Part shown: piece by piece, positions 1-6,900 of the stretch
Numbering within the stretch: the first letter of the stretch is position 1
Layout of the letters: each line of letters begins with the position of its first letter
Assembly: GCA_026418875.1 (NCBI GenBank)
Contig: JAOAAM010000462.1
Location: 1 to 6,990, forward strand
DNA length: 6,990 nucleotides
Direction: 5' to 3'
From: Gemmataceae bacterium
GTDB lineage: Bacteria > Planctomycetota > Planctomycetia > Gemmatales > Gemmataceae
The notes under the pieces: model-generated
Database searches by the model: none
Told to the model about the DNA's origin: nothing
Seen by the model: the letters and a program-made list of their open reading frames with translations, nothing else
Translations under genes and position numbers: made by a program

Positions 1-467
1 GCCCCCCGCATTGCCGCCAGGCAGGCTGCATGCCGCGGACCGAGTGCTTCGAAGTGCAGCCGCCGGCTTGTCGGCCCGGTCACCTCGAACCGCAGCCGGA
101 GGTGGTCGGCGGGTAGGCAGGACGCCACTTTGTCCGCCCACTCGATGAGGCAGACTCCACCGCCCGAGAAGTACTCTTCCGGCCCGAGGTCCGCGAACTC
201 ATCCGGGGAACGCAGCCGATACACGTCGAAATGATAAACCGGCAGTTTGGCGGGGTACTCATGGATCAAGCCAAAAGTCGGACTGCTGACGATGCGGGGA
301 TCAGGCAAGCCCAGACCCTCGGCGACGGCGCGAACCAGCAGCGTCTTCCCAGCCCCCAATGGCCCGATCAGGGCGACGACCGCGTTGGGGAACAGGGCAT
401 CGGCCAGCCGCTGGCCCCAATGCCGCGTTGCCTCGGCGTCGGGGAGGTCGATGGTCCAAGTCCACAT
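1..467 (-). CDS. tsaE: TsaE, tRNA t6A biosynthesis ATPase (3' end cut by window edge)
   Basis: TsaE is the small P-loop ATPase that works with TsaB and TsaD in the cytoplasm to make N6-threonylcarbamoyladenosine at position 37 of ANN-decoding tRNAs. The reading frame begins MWTWTIDLPDAEATRHWG and gives 155 visible residues. The family is usually about 150-160 residues, so only a short C-terminal piece should be missing. Seen in the sequence: Walker A GPLGAGKT at residues 35-42, SPTF at 62-65, HFDVYRL at 79-85 with the conserved Asp, and the IEWADKV motif at 108-114, all in the family order. The ATG at 467 is the first possible start, because the in-frame codon at 473-471 is the prfB stop. No Shine-Dalgarno sequence precedes it, so translation probably depends on coupling to prfB, whose stop lies 3 bases upstream. 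The family call is confident. The exact end lies outside the window. Confidence 0.93.
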   Translation of the reverse strand, partial: MWTWTIDLPDAEATRHWGQRLADALFPNAVVALIGPLGAGKTLLVRAVAEGLGLPDPRIVSSPTFGLIHEYPAKLPVYHFDVYRLRSPDEFADLGPEEYFSGGGVCLIEWADKVASCLPADHLRLRFEVTGPTSRRLHFEALGPRHAACLAAMRG

Positions 468-470
468 TGG

Positions 471-1626
471 TCACGAAGAGACCGCGGCATCGCGGGAGAC
501 AGCGGCCGCCTTGGCGTCGGATTTCCGATGCGTCTTCTTCGTCTTGTGCCGAAGGTAAGCCTCCAGGAAGGCATCGATGTCGCCATCCAGGACTTGCTGC
601 ACTTGCGGCGTCTCCACGTCGAGCCGAACGTCTTTCACCAGGGTGTACGGCTGCATGACGTAGTTGCGAATCTGGTTGCCCCAAGCGACCTCGCCCTTGG
701 AGTCGTAGGTTTTTTCCACCGCGGCCAGGCGCTTCTGCTCCTCGATCTTGTACAGCTTGGCCTTCAGGAGAGCCAAGGCATTCGCGTCATTTTTGATCTG
801 GCTGCGTTCGCTGCGACTCTCCGCCGAGACTCCGGTCGGGATGTGGGTATACCGCACCCCCGACTCGGTCTTGTTCTGATGCTGCCCCCCGGGTCCACCG
901 GAGCGGAAGGTGTCGCGGCGCAGATCGCATTCGCGGATTTCGATGTGGATCGAATCGTCCAACTCAGGCGTGACGTCCACGGCAGCGAACGACGTTTGTC
1001 GAGTGTCCCCTTTGCCAAAGGGGCTGATCCGCACCAGCCGATGCACTCCGGATTCACCCTGCAAGTAGCCGTAGGCGTATTCGCCAACGATGCGGATTTG
1101 GGCCGACTGAATCCCCGCCTCCTCGTTGCGAACTTCGTCGACCATCTCGACTGTATAACCGTGCTTTTCCGCCCAGCGGATGTACATGCGCAGGAGCATT
1201 TCGGCCCAATCGCATGCATCGGTGCCGCCCGCTCCGGCTTGCACACGGAGGAAGGCATTGTTCGCATCGGCTGGTCCGCTCAGCATCGCTTTCAGTTCAA
1301 ATGCTTCGAAACGCGACTCCGCCTGGCCCAGTTCGTGCTCCAACTCCGGCTCCAGCGACGGATCTTCCTCGGCCAATTCGGCCAACGCCTGCAAGTCGCC
1401 GATCTGCGATTCCAACTCGGCAAAGGGCTTCAACAACCCGTTCAGGGGTCGCAATTGCCCGATGACTTTGTTCGCCTTGTCGGGGTTGTCCCAGAAATTC
1501 GGCTCACCCATCAACGCTGTCAGCCGATCGCGCTCGGCTGTCTTCCCGGCGATGTCAAAGAGAGTCTCGCAACTGGGCCAATCGGCTGCACAAATCGTCG
1601 GTTCGTCGCCGCAAGTCAGGATTCAT
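471..1626 (-). CDS. prfB: Peptide chain release factor 2 (RF2), expressed by programmed +1 frameshift
   Basis: RF2 recognises UGA and UAA stop codons on the ribosome and triggers peptidyl-tRNA hydrolysis. The product is built from two frames. Twenty-three codons run from ATG 1626-1624 (MNPDLRRRTDDLCSRLAQL, then RDSL) to an in-frame TGA at 1557-1555. Decoding then continues in the +1 frame from GAC (1556-1554), reading DIAGKTAERDRLTALMGEP, to a TGA at 473-471. This gives 384 residues against 365 in E. coli. In joined numbering the stop-codon reading tripeptide SPF is at 201-203, which marks RF2 rather than RF1, and the catalytic GGQ is at 246-248. E. coli has them at 205-207 and 250-252. The start is supported by a GAGGAG ribosome binding site. 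The C-terminus carries about 25 extra, mostly basic residues after FLEAYL. It is the first gene of a prfB-tsaE unit. A call starting at 1514 (TTG) would miss the first 37 residues. Confidence 0.95.
1554..1560 (-). promoter_or_regulatory. prfB programmed +1 frameshift site CTTTGAC
   Basis: On the minus strand the leader frame reads TCT CTT TGA C. CTTTGAC is the conserved prfB recoding heptamer: the P-site tRNA-Leu slips from CUU to UUU while the ribosome waits at UGA, so the next codon read is GAC. RF2 itself terminates at UGA, so scarcity of RF2 promotes the shift and raises RF2 synthesis. The frame before the site has an ATG and a ribosome binding site, and the frame after it encodes the rest of RF2, so both sides are supported. 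The bases upstream (TTGCGAGACTCT) lack the AGGGGG-like Shine-Dalgarno stimulator that E. coli has 3 bases before CUU. Only a weak GCGAGAC is visible. Confidence 0.95.
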
Positions 1627-1634
1627 CCAACGCT

Positions 1635-1640
1635 CTCCTC
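1635..1640 (-). promoter_or_regulatory. Ribosome binding site of prfB (GAGGAG)
   Basis: The minus strand reads GAGGAGAGCGTTGG directly before the ATG at 1626. The core lies 8 bases from the start codon. It fixes the start of the 23-codon leader frame, and hence the true N-terminus of RF2, upstream of the recoding site. Confidence 0.8.
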
Positions 1641-1712
1641 GTCCGATTCCCCACCGTTGAGGAACGATCTTTGACCGGATTTCTGGCGTTCCCAGCACCG
1701 CAATCATTTCCA

Positions 1713-1742
1713 AGAATACGGTCCACCGTTCAGCTATGTCAA
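1713..1742 (-). promoter_or_regulatory. Putative sigma70-type promoter of prfB-tsaE
   Basis: On the minus strand a perfect -35 hexamer TTGACA (1742-1737) is followed after 18 bases by TATTCT (1718-1713), which matches the TATAAT consensus at four of six positions. Transcription would begin near 1706, giving a leader of about 80 bases before the prfB ATG. It is the only good promoter-like pair I found in the divergent region, and it points at prfB. The call rests on sequence match alone. Confidence 0.55.
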
Positions 1743-2054
1743 CTTAGCAATTCTCACGCGAGGTCGGGAGAGCGCTTTTGCCCAGACCCGAGTCACGAAT
1801 CGTCCGGCGCGGGTCAGGAAGAAATCGGTCGCCGAAGTGGGAGTAGGGGTCGATTTCCGAACAGCTGTGACCGAATACGACACAGTGGCTGCCAGAATCG
1901 ACGGGGGGCAGCGTTTCCCGGCTTGCCGAGATTCTCAACAAGTTTAATCCGGAGAAACTGGGGAATCGTCGGACAACAAAATTTTCATTGGCACGGTGCG
2001 TGCAATACATGTGGTCGGTTTGAGACGAAAGGATTCCCCCCCAAATGGTCCATC

Positions 2055-2060
2055 AGGAGG
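2055..2060 (+). promoter_or_regulatory. Ribosome binding site AGGAGG of the small plus-strand gene
   Basis: A perfect AGGAGG is followed by TTTTC and ATG at 2066, a 5-base spacing. It decides the start: the in-frame ATG at 2045 lies upstream of the site, has only C-rich sequence before it, and is unlikely to be used. Confidence 0.75.
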
Positions 2061-2065
2061 TTTTC

Positions 2066-2260
2066 ATGTCCCCCTTGTCGCTGTCGCAACATCGGAATCG
2101 ACGGTCTTCCAGCCGGGTCATGTCAAGGGAAGCGGCGTCTGTCAAGCAGGGTTTGTCGGCCGAGGAGGTCCGGGCGGCGTTGCTGCGTGCGGCGTACATG
2201 TTGCATGCGACTCGGGTGGTCGGTTGGCGGGAGGAAAAGCCCCTGCCGAAAAAGGGCTGA
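2066..2260 (+). CDS. Small basic protein of unknown function, 64 residues
   Basis: I do not recognise this protein. It begins MSPLSLSQHRNRRSSSRV and has two visible parts. Residues 1-28 are rich in Ser and Arg and probably disordered. Residues 31-50 (SAEEVRAALLRAAYMLHATR) look like one amphipathic helix, followed by VVGWREEK and a Pro/Lys end. There is no signal peptide, membrane segment or Cys/His metal site. About three quarters of its codons end in G or C, as expected for a coding frame in this GC-rich genome, and the consensus ribosome binding site supports translation. It stands alone on the plus strand, divergent from prfB (440 bases apart, start to start) and convergent with ftsQ (80 bases apart). 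It could be a lineage-restricted small protein or, less likely, a chance frame behind a chance AGGAGG. Confidence 0.6.
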   Translation: MSPLSLSQHRNRRSSSRVMSREAASVKQGLSAEEVRAALLRAAYMLHATRVVGWREEKPLPKKG

Positions 2261-2283
2261 GCCGTTGCCGGGCCGGCTTTCGG
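2246..2283. terminator. Weak candidate bidirectional terminator between the small gene and ftsQ
   Basis: A perfect 6-base inverted repeat CCGAAA (2246-2251) / TTTCGG (2278-2283) encloses two small hairpins, GGC-TGA-GCC and GCCG-GGC-CGGC. Read on the minus strand, downstream of ftsQ, the GC-rich hairpins are followed by a run of five T. It overlaps the last codons of the plus-strand gene. The stems are short, so this is only a candidate; its placement between two convergent genes is its main support. Confidence 0.25.
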
Positions 2284-2340
2284 TTGACGCGGCCCCACGA
2301 GTCGGCGAGGGGGCACTTCCGCGGCCAGCCATGCCGAGGT

Positions 2341-3072
2341 TCATTCGCGCAGGTCGATGGTGCCTTCGCCGGCCTCCAGCTTCGCAGCGGAGTCGATCAG
2401 GCGTCGGAGCCTTGCCGCGTGGTCGCCGTCGGCCTCTCCCCAGACCACAACCGGCCCCGACCTCGGGCCGCGGCGGAGGAGGAGCACGTCACCTTGCCAA
2501 GCGAAGTGATTGAACCGCCACTCGTCTTGGTAAGGCCCGAGCAGGTGGGCGACGTGGGCAGCGGTTTCGACCTGTCTGTCCCCCCAAGGCCGACCAGGCC
2601 CCGGCGGCGTGCTGGTGGCGACCAGCAAGGGCAACGCATGCGTGTCGGCACCCCGAGGCAGGAGAATGCCCGATCGATCCACAGCGCGGATGGTGCCATC
2701 CGGCAGGCGAACCGCTAACACCGCGGTGCGGAGCCGCAACTGGACTTGGACGCGTCGCCCCGGTCCTAATTGCACTTGCTCGACCCGCTCGACCCAAGGA
2801 TGACGGGCGAAGGCTTGCGCCAACTTATCCGAAAGTTGATCATCGAGCAGCGGCAGCGGGTCCGGGAGTTGGCCGTAGTAACGCACTTCGGCTAAGAAGG
2901 CCCCCCGTTCCATGCCGGGCGGCGTCGGACTGTCGATGGCCTGGAACGGTAGTTGGTAGCGCTCGGCCGTCATCAGGCTCAGGCGGGCGACCTGACCAAT
3001 CAGGAGCAACAGGCCAACCGCCAGCCCGCAAGCCAAGACCGTGAAACCGGCGATGATCAGTTGACGTCGCAC
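2341..3072 (-). CDS. ftsQ: FtsQ/DivIB-like cell division protein
   Basis: FtsQ is a bitopic inner-membrane protein that links early and late parts of the division machinery. The 243-residue product has the expected plan: a short basic cytoplasmic N-terminus (MRRQ), one membrane segment at about residues 6-27, and an outer portion. A POTRA-like region covers about 58-117 and includes LAQAFARHPWVERVEQV and GRRVQVQLRLRT. The FtsQ domain follows, with AVDRSGILLPRG at 130-141 and a final GTIDLRE, matching the IDLR pattern near the end of FtsQ proteins. I chose GTG at 3072-3070 because it lies just before the membrane segment and 5 bases after the murB stop. The frame is open further upstream, inside murB, but that part has no family features. 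No Shine-Dalgarno sequence is visible, so coupling to murB is likely. murB next to ftsQ is common in dcw-type clusters. Sequence similarity within FtsQ is low, hence the moderate confidence. Confidence 0.75.
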   Translation of the reverse strand: MRRQLIIAGFTVLACGLAVGLLLLIGQVARLSLMTAERYQLPFQAIDSPTPPGMERGAFLAEVRYYGQLPDPLPLLDDQLSDKLAQAFARHPWVERVEQVQLGPGRRVQVQLRLRTAVLAVRLPDGTIRAVDRSGILLPRGADTHALPLLVATSTPPGPGRPWGDRQVETAAHVAHLLGPYQDEWRFNHFAWQGDVLLLRRGPRSGPVVVWGEADGDHAARLRRLIDSAAKLEAGEGTIDLRE

Positions 3073-3077
3073 CGCGG

Positions 3078-3956
3078 CTACCAGATTTGCAAATCGAGGT
3101 CGAGTTGAATCCCGCTGCTCTCGCGGACTTTGCTCCGCACCAAGTCGATCAGCCGCAGGACATCGCGGGACGTGGCACCCGGCGAAGTGACGACATAGTT
3201 CGCATTCCGCTCGCTCAACCGGGCCTGCCCGACTTTGGCTTGGGCCAGCCCGGCCCGCTCGATCAAGGCGGTCGCCGTCAATCCTCGTGGGTCGCGGAAA
3301 AGCCGGGCGGCGGGTTCCTGCATCAAGGGTTGGCGCGACTGCCGCATGATCCATGCCTTCCGCATCCGCTTGACGATGGCGTCGGCGGTGTCGCTTTCCA
3401 ACTCGAACTCGGCGGACAAGATCACCGGGTCGTCCAGATTGCTCGACTTTTCGCCGAATTTCAGTTCGTCGTGCTCCCGCCAAACCGCTTGGAGGTCGCG
3501 GTCCAAAACCTGGACCCGGCGGGTGTACTGGCCAATCTCCCCGTTGCGGTCCCCCGCGTTGACCCGGAGCGCCCCGCCGACGGTGGCCCGGATTCCCACC
3601 AACGTTTCCAAACCGGACAGTCGATGCGATGCCGATTCCCGAATCAGCGCCATGAGCGGCGTGCCGCTACCGGCCCGGATTCGAGGCGGCTCGACGTCGA
3701 TCTGCAAAAATGCCGGCTCACTCAGGCGGACGACCACGCCGGACACACCGTCGTCCGAAACGAGGACGTTGCTACCGATTCCCAACACCCGTACGGGCTG
3801 GCGTTGATCGGCCGCCGCCTTCATCAACGCCGCCAACTCCGCCACGGAACGCGGCTGGGCGAGAAATTCCGCGGGACCACCCAAGCGCAACGTCGTGTGC
3901 GGTCCCAACGGAACCTGGGGCTGAACAAAGTCCGGGAACATTTGTGCTAGCGACAT
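3078..3956 (-). CDS. murB: UDP-N-acetylenolpyruvoylglucosamine reductase (MurB), with altered active-site motifs
   Basis: MurB is the cytoplasmic FAD enzyme that uses NADPH to reduce UDP-GlcNAc-enolpyruvate to UDP-MurNAc in peptidoglycan precursor synthesis. From ATG 3956 the protein has 292 residues, a size typical of the shorter type II MurB. Seen in order: TTLRLGGPAEF at 21-31, FAD-binding GIGSNVLVSDDG at 59-70, GLETLVGIRATVGGALRVNAG at 115-135, FGEKSSNL at 167-174, a conserved C-terminal block (LIERAGL at 231-237, NANYVV at 251-256), and a final LQIW. Several usually fixed residues differ. GYRxS reads GEKSS, the catalytic Ser in SAGS/C-xFKNP is replaced by Arg218 (PAARLFRDP), and the C-terminal Glu appears as Asp288. 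A GTG lies directly before the ATG and could be the start. The gene follows glnE by 33 bases and precedes ftsQ by 5. No strong ribosome binding site is visible. The family is certain, full activity less so. Confidence 0.9.
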   Translation of the reverse strand: MSLAQMFPDFVQPQVPLGPHTTLRLGGPAEFLAQPRSVAELAALMKAAADQRQPVRVLGIGSNVLVSDDGVSGVVVRLSEPAFLQIDVEPPRIRAGSGTPLMALIRESASHRLSGLETLVGIRATVGGALRVNAGDRNGEIGQYTRRVQVLDRDLQAVWREHDELKFGEKSSNLDDPVILSAEFELESDTADAIVKRMRKAWIMRQSRQPLMQEPAARLFRDPRGLTATALIERAGLAQAKVGQARLSERNANYVVTSPGATSRDVLRLIDLVRSKVRESSGIQLDLDLQIW

Positions 3957-3989
3957 CACGGCAATTCTATGGGAATCCTCTCGCAGGCG

Positions 3990-6900
3990 TCAGTCGACGC
4001 TCTCACGCCGAACCACGATCTCGAACAACTCTCGGACACGGCGACGGTGCGTTTCGAGCGTCTCAAGGAACGATCGGGCATCCGCAAACCGCAGACGCCA
4101 TGCCAATTTATCCTGCTCCTCGACCGCCTCGGGATATTCGTCCAGGGCGCGGTTCGTCATCAAGCGGACTCGGCTTTCGACTCGGCGGAGGAAATCGTAG
4201 CCCGCTTGCAGATCACGCCACTCGTCATCGTGCAGCAAGTTGGCCTCACGGGCCGCGTCGAGCAACGACCAACTGTTGGTTGTCCGCAACGTCGGGATCG
4301 CCCGGCCGTACTTCAGTTGCAGCAGTTGCAGCAGGAACTCCACGTCGGCCTGTCCGCCTCGGCCTCGCTTCACATCGCGGTCGCTGCGGCCTCTCTCCAG
4401 CCGCTCGCGCATGCCTCGGATTTCCTGGGCATGTTGCGGCTTCCAGGCTGGTCCAAGGGCCAGTTCCCCGATGGCGTCGGCCACCTCGTGAGCAAAGTCC
4501 GGGTCGCCAACGATCACCCTCGCCCGCATCAACGCCTGCCGCTCCCACAACTGGGCGTGCCCGGCGGCGAAGTATCGGCGAAATTCGGACAAGGGCGTCG
4601 CCAACTGTCCCGTGCTGCCAGTTGGCCGCAACCGAAGGTCCACTTTGTAAAGTCGGCCCATCGCCCCCGGCTGACTCAACGTCCGAATCACCTGCTGCAC
4701 CAACTCCGTGAATCGAGGCAGATGGTCGCCGGGCGCATCATCGTAAATCAGGATCAGGTCCAGGTCGCTGTGGTAGCTCATCTCCCGACCACCGAGTTTC
4801 CCCAATCCCAGCACTACGAATCGCGTCGGGGGCGGGATTTGTCGCACATGGTGGTCCATCACTTGCGTCAGCAGCGACTCGGCCAGGTCGCTCAATGCCG
4901 CCGTCGTCTCACGGATCGGGGTCTTACCCAAGAGGTCGCCGACACCGATCCGCAACCATTCCTTGTCCTGGAAGCTGTGCAAGATCGGTTCGACGTCATG
5001 GGCGTTGCGGCACAGTTCCGCCAACTCCGCGGCCAGTTCCGCCCGAGTTCGGGGACGGTTCAGCACCAGGCTGTCCAGAAGATCGTCGATCATCCCCGGA
5101 TTGTTAATGAGGATGTCGGTCAGAAACTGGCTGCCCGAGCACAAGTCGATGGTCAGTTGCAAACTTGGGGGGCTGAAGCGAAACAGTTCCCAAAGCACCG
5201 ACTTCGCACCCAGCGACGCGGTGACTTGTTCCAAGTTATTCAACGTTTGATCCGGGTCGGGGGTCTGGCTCAAGGCACGGAGCAGAGCCGGTGCCACGCT
5301 GGCAAGGAAGTGCCGGCAGCGCGGGGTGGACAGGAACGGGACCGACTCTTCCGCCAAGCGGCACAAATTGCGGTATGCCCCCATGGCATCCCGAAAACGG
5401 TATCGCTCCATGACGGCTTGGATCGTTGCCGGGGATGGCTCCGGGTCAAGCACCAAGTCCGTTTCCGGCCCGAGCGGATCGCCGCTCTCGGCAAACGTCC
5501 CATGAAGCAGATGATCGAGAACTTGTCGATTCAGCCGCGTCTTCTCGTGAAATTCGTGGAGGAAAGCATCCAAGGGGTCGACCAGCAAGTCGCGGGTGTC
5601 GATGACCGCAGGGGGTGCATCGTCGAGCAGGGAGCGGGGCGGTCGGTGCGAGATTCGGGATGCTGGCGTTCCCTCGCTCCGAGGCCGATACCCCATGCGC
5701 CGGGCGAGAAGGCCCATCTCTTCAGGAGCGGCGGGCAAGCGGTGGGTTTGCAGGTCGAACAATAGTTGCAGTCGATGTTCGACGCGCCGCAAAAAGCGAT
5801 AGCCGTCGTCCAATACCGCAAATTCCGTCGGCGTCAAACAGCCCGCCGCCTCCAATGCCTGCAAGGCACGCAATGTATTTGCCTCACGCAACGCCGGCAT
5901 GCTGGCCCCGTGCAGCAATTGCAGGAATTGGACGGCGAATTCGATGTCGCGGATCCCGCCAATCCCGAGCTTCACGTCGCTCTCATCGGTGCCCGACTGA
6001 CGAACTCGATGCTCGATGCGTCGTTTCAACGCCTTGATCTCATGAATTTCCGCGAAGCTGAGATAGCGGTGGTACACGAACGGCGTCACGCCGTGCAGGA
6101 AAGCCTCGCCCAGACCCATATCCCCCGCCACAGGGCGGACTTTGATGAGTGCTTGCCGCTCCCAGGTACGGCCCAGTGAGTCGTAATAGGCCAAGGTGCT
6201 TGCCAGACTCCGGGCCAACGGGCCTCGGCTTCCTTCCGGCCGTAAACGCAAGTCCACTCGGTAGGCTTGGCCGTCTTCCGTATGCGACCCCAACAAGCGA
6301 ATCATCTCGCCAACGACGCGGGCAAAAAACTCGTCGTTGTCCAACGAGGGACGACCCGATGTCGCGCCCTCCCGGTCGTAGACCACCATCAAATCGATGT
6401 CGCTGGAGTAATTCAGTTCACGGCCGCCCAGCTTCCCGAACGCCAGGACCACGCATCGCGCGGGTTGTCCGTTCTCACCCATTGGTTCGCCGAACCGCGC
6501 GGTGAGTCGGCGGAGCGCTGCCTCCAGGGCGACGGCGATGGCCGCATCAGCGACATCCGAGATGTCCAACGTGATCTCTTCCAAGGTCCGATCATGGATG
6601 ATGTCGTTGGTGCCGATCCTCAGGATGTGTCGTCGGCGGAAACGACGGAAAGCCCGCAACAGTGCGGCATCATCGTGGGCATCGGCCACGGCCTGCCGAA
6701 GTTCTCGTTGCAGTTCCGTGGGGCCGGGGGTGTGCCTCAGCGGCACCCGGAGCATCCGCAACGACTCCGGCTCAGCGACCAAGGCGTCGGCAAAGAATTG
6801 GCTTGTCCCCAGTATCGGCAGAAGCACTTCCAAGCCCATGGCCCGATCGCCGAGCAGTTCGGTCAGAGCCGAGGGACGAGCCGCCAGGAATCGCTCTAAG

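Larger units (their letters stand above)
1627..2065. other. Divergent intergenic region between prfB and a small plus-strand gene
   Basis: This 439-base stretch holds the prfB promoter and ribosome binding site on the minus strand and the ribosome binding site of the small gene on the plus strand. Open frames inside it look non-coding. An 88-codon minus frame at 2010-1744 is rich in Ser, Cys, His and Arg and has no ribosome binding site. A plus-strand stop-free run at 1871-2023 has no start codon near its beginning. The stretch has AT-richer patches (for example 1970-1990) than the flanking genes. A run of seven C lies at 2036-2042. I see no tRNA, clear riboswitch or insertion sequence end, and no convincing promoter for the small gene. 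Confidence 0.6.

Noticed and set aside
471..1514. prfB as a simple gene starting at the TTG at 1514
   Set aside because: This drops the ribosome binding site, the 23-codon leader and the CTTTGAC shift site, all present at the expected positions upstream.
1557..1626. In-frame TGA in prfB as evidence of a pseudogene
   Set aside because: The stop lies exactly in the conserved CTTTGAC recoding heptamer and the downstream protein is intact, so it is programmed rather than a disabling mutation.
1644..1968. Inverted 9-base match CGATTCCCC (1644-1652) / GGGGAATCG (1960-1968) flanking the divergent region
   Set aside because: A match of this length is close to chance expectation in a region of this size, and the copies are over 300 bases apart. 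Not called an operator.
1744..2010. Minus-strand 88-codon frame upstream of prfB
   Set aside because: No ribosome binding site, atypical composition rich in Ser, Cys, His and Arg, and it ends right at the prfB -35 element. I treat it as non-coding.
1871..2023. Plus-strand stop-free stretch containing RLAEILNKFNPEKLG
   Set aside because: It looks faintly protein-like but has no start codon near its beginning and no ribosome binding site, and it ends before the small gene. At most a relic.
231..2513. Very long plus-strand open frame of 760 codons
   Set aside because: It runs antisense to tsaE, prfB and part of ftsQ and across the intergenic region. It has no family features, and its composition (Arg, Pro and Gly-rich toward the end) is that of a reverse-frame shadow in GC-rich DNA.
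2341..3483. ftsQ extended upstream to position 3483 in the same frame (380 residues)
   Set aside because: The extra 137 residues lie entirely within murB in another frame, are Arg-rich and featureless, and would place the membrane segment mid-protein. The GTG at 3072 is a far better start.
3087..3950. Plus-strand open frame of 287 codons antisense to murB
   Set aside because: Mirrors murB almost exactly in extent and shows no protein features; antisense shadow.
3969..5765. Plus-strand open frame of 598 codons antisense to glnE
   Set aside because: Gln/Arg-rich shadow of glnE. The minus strand encodes all GlnE motifs in order, and the plus frame shows no recognisable domain or ribosome binding site.
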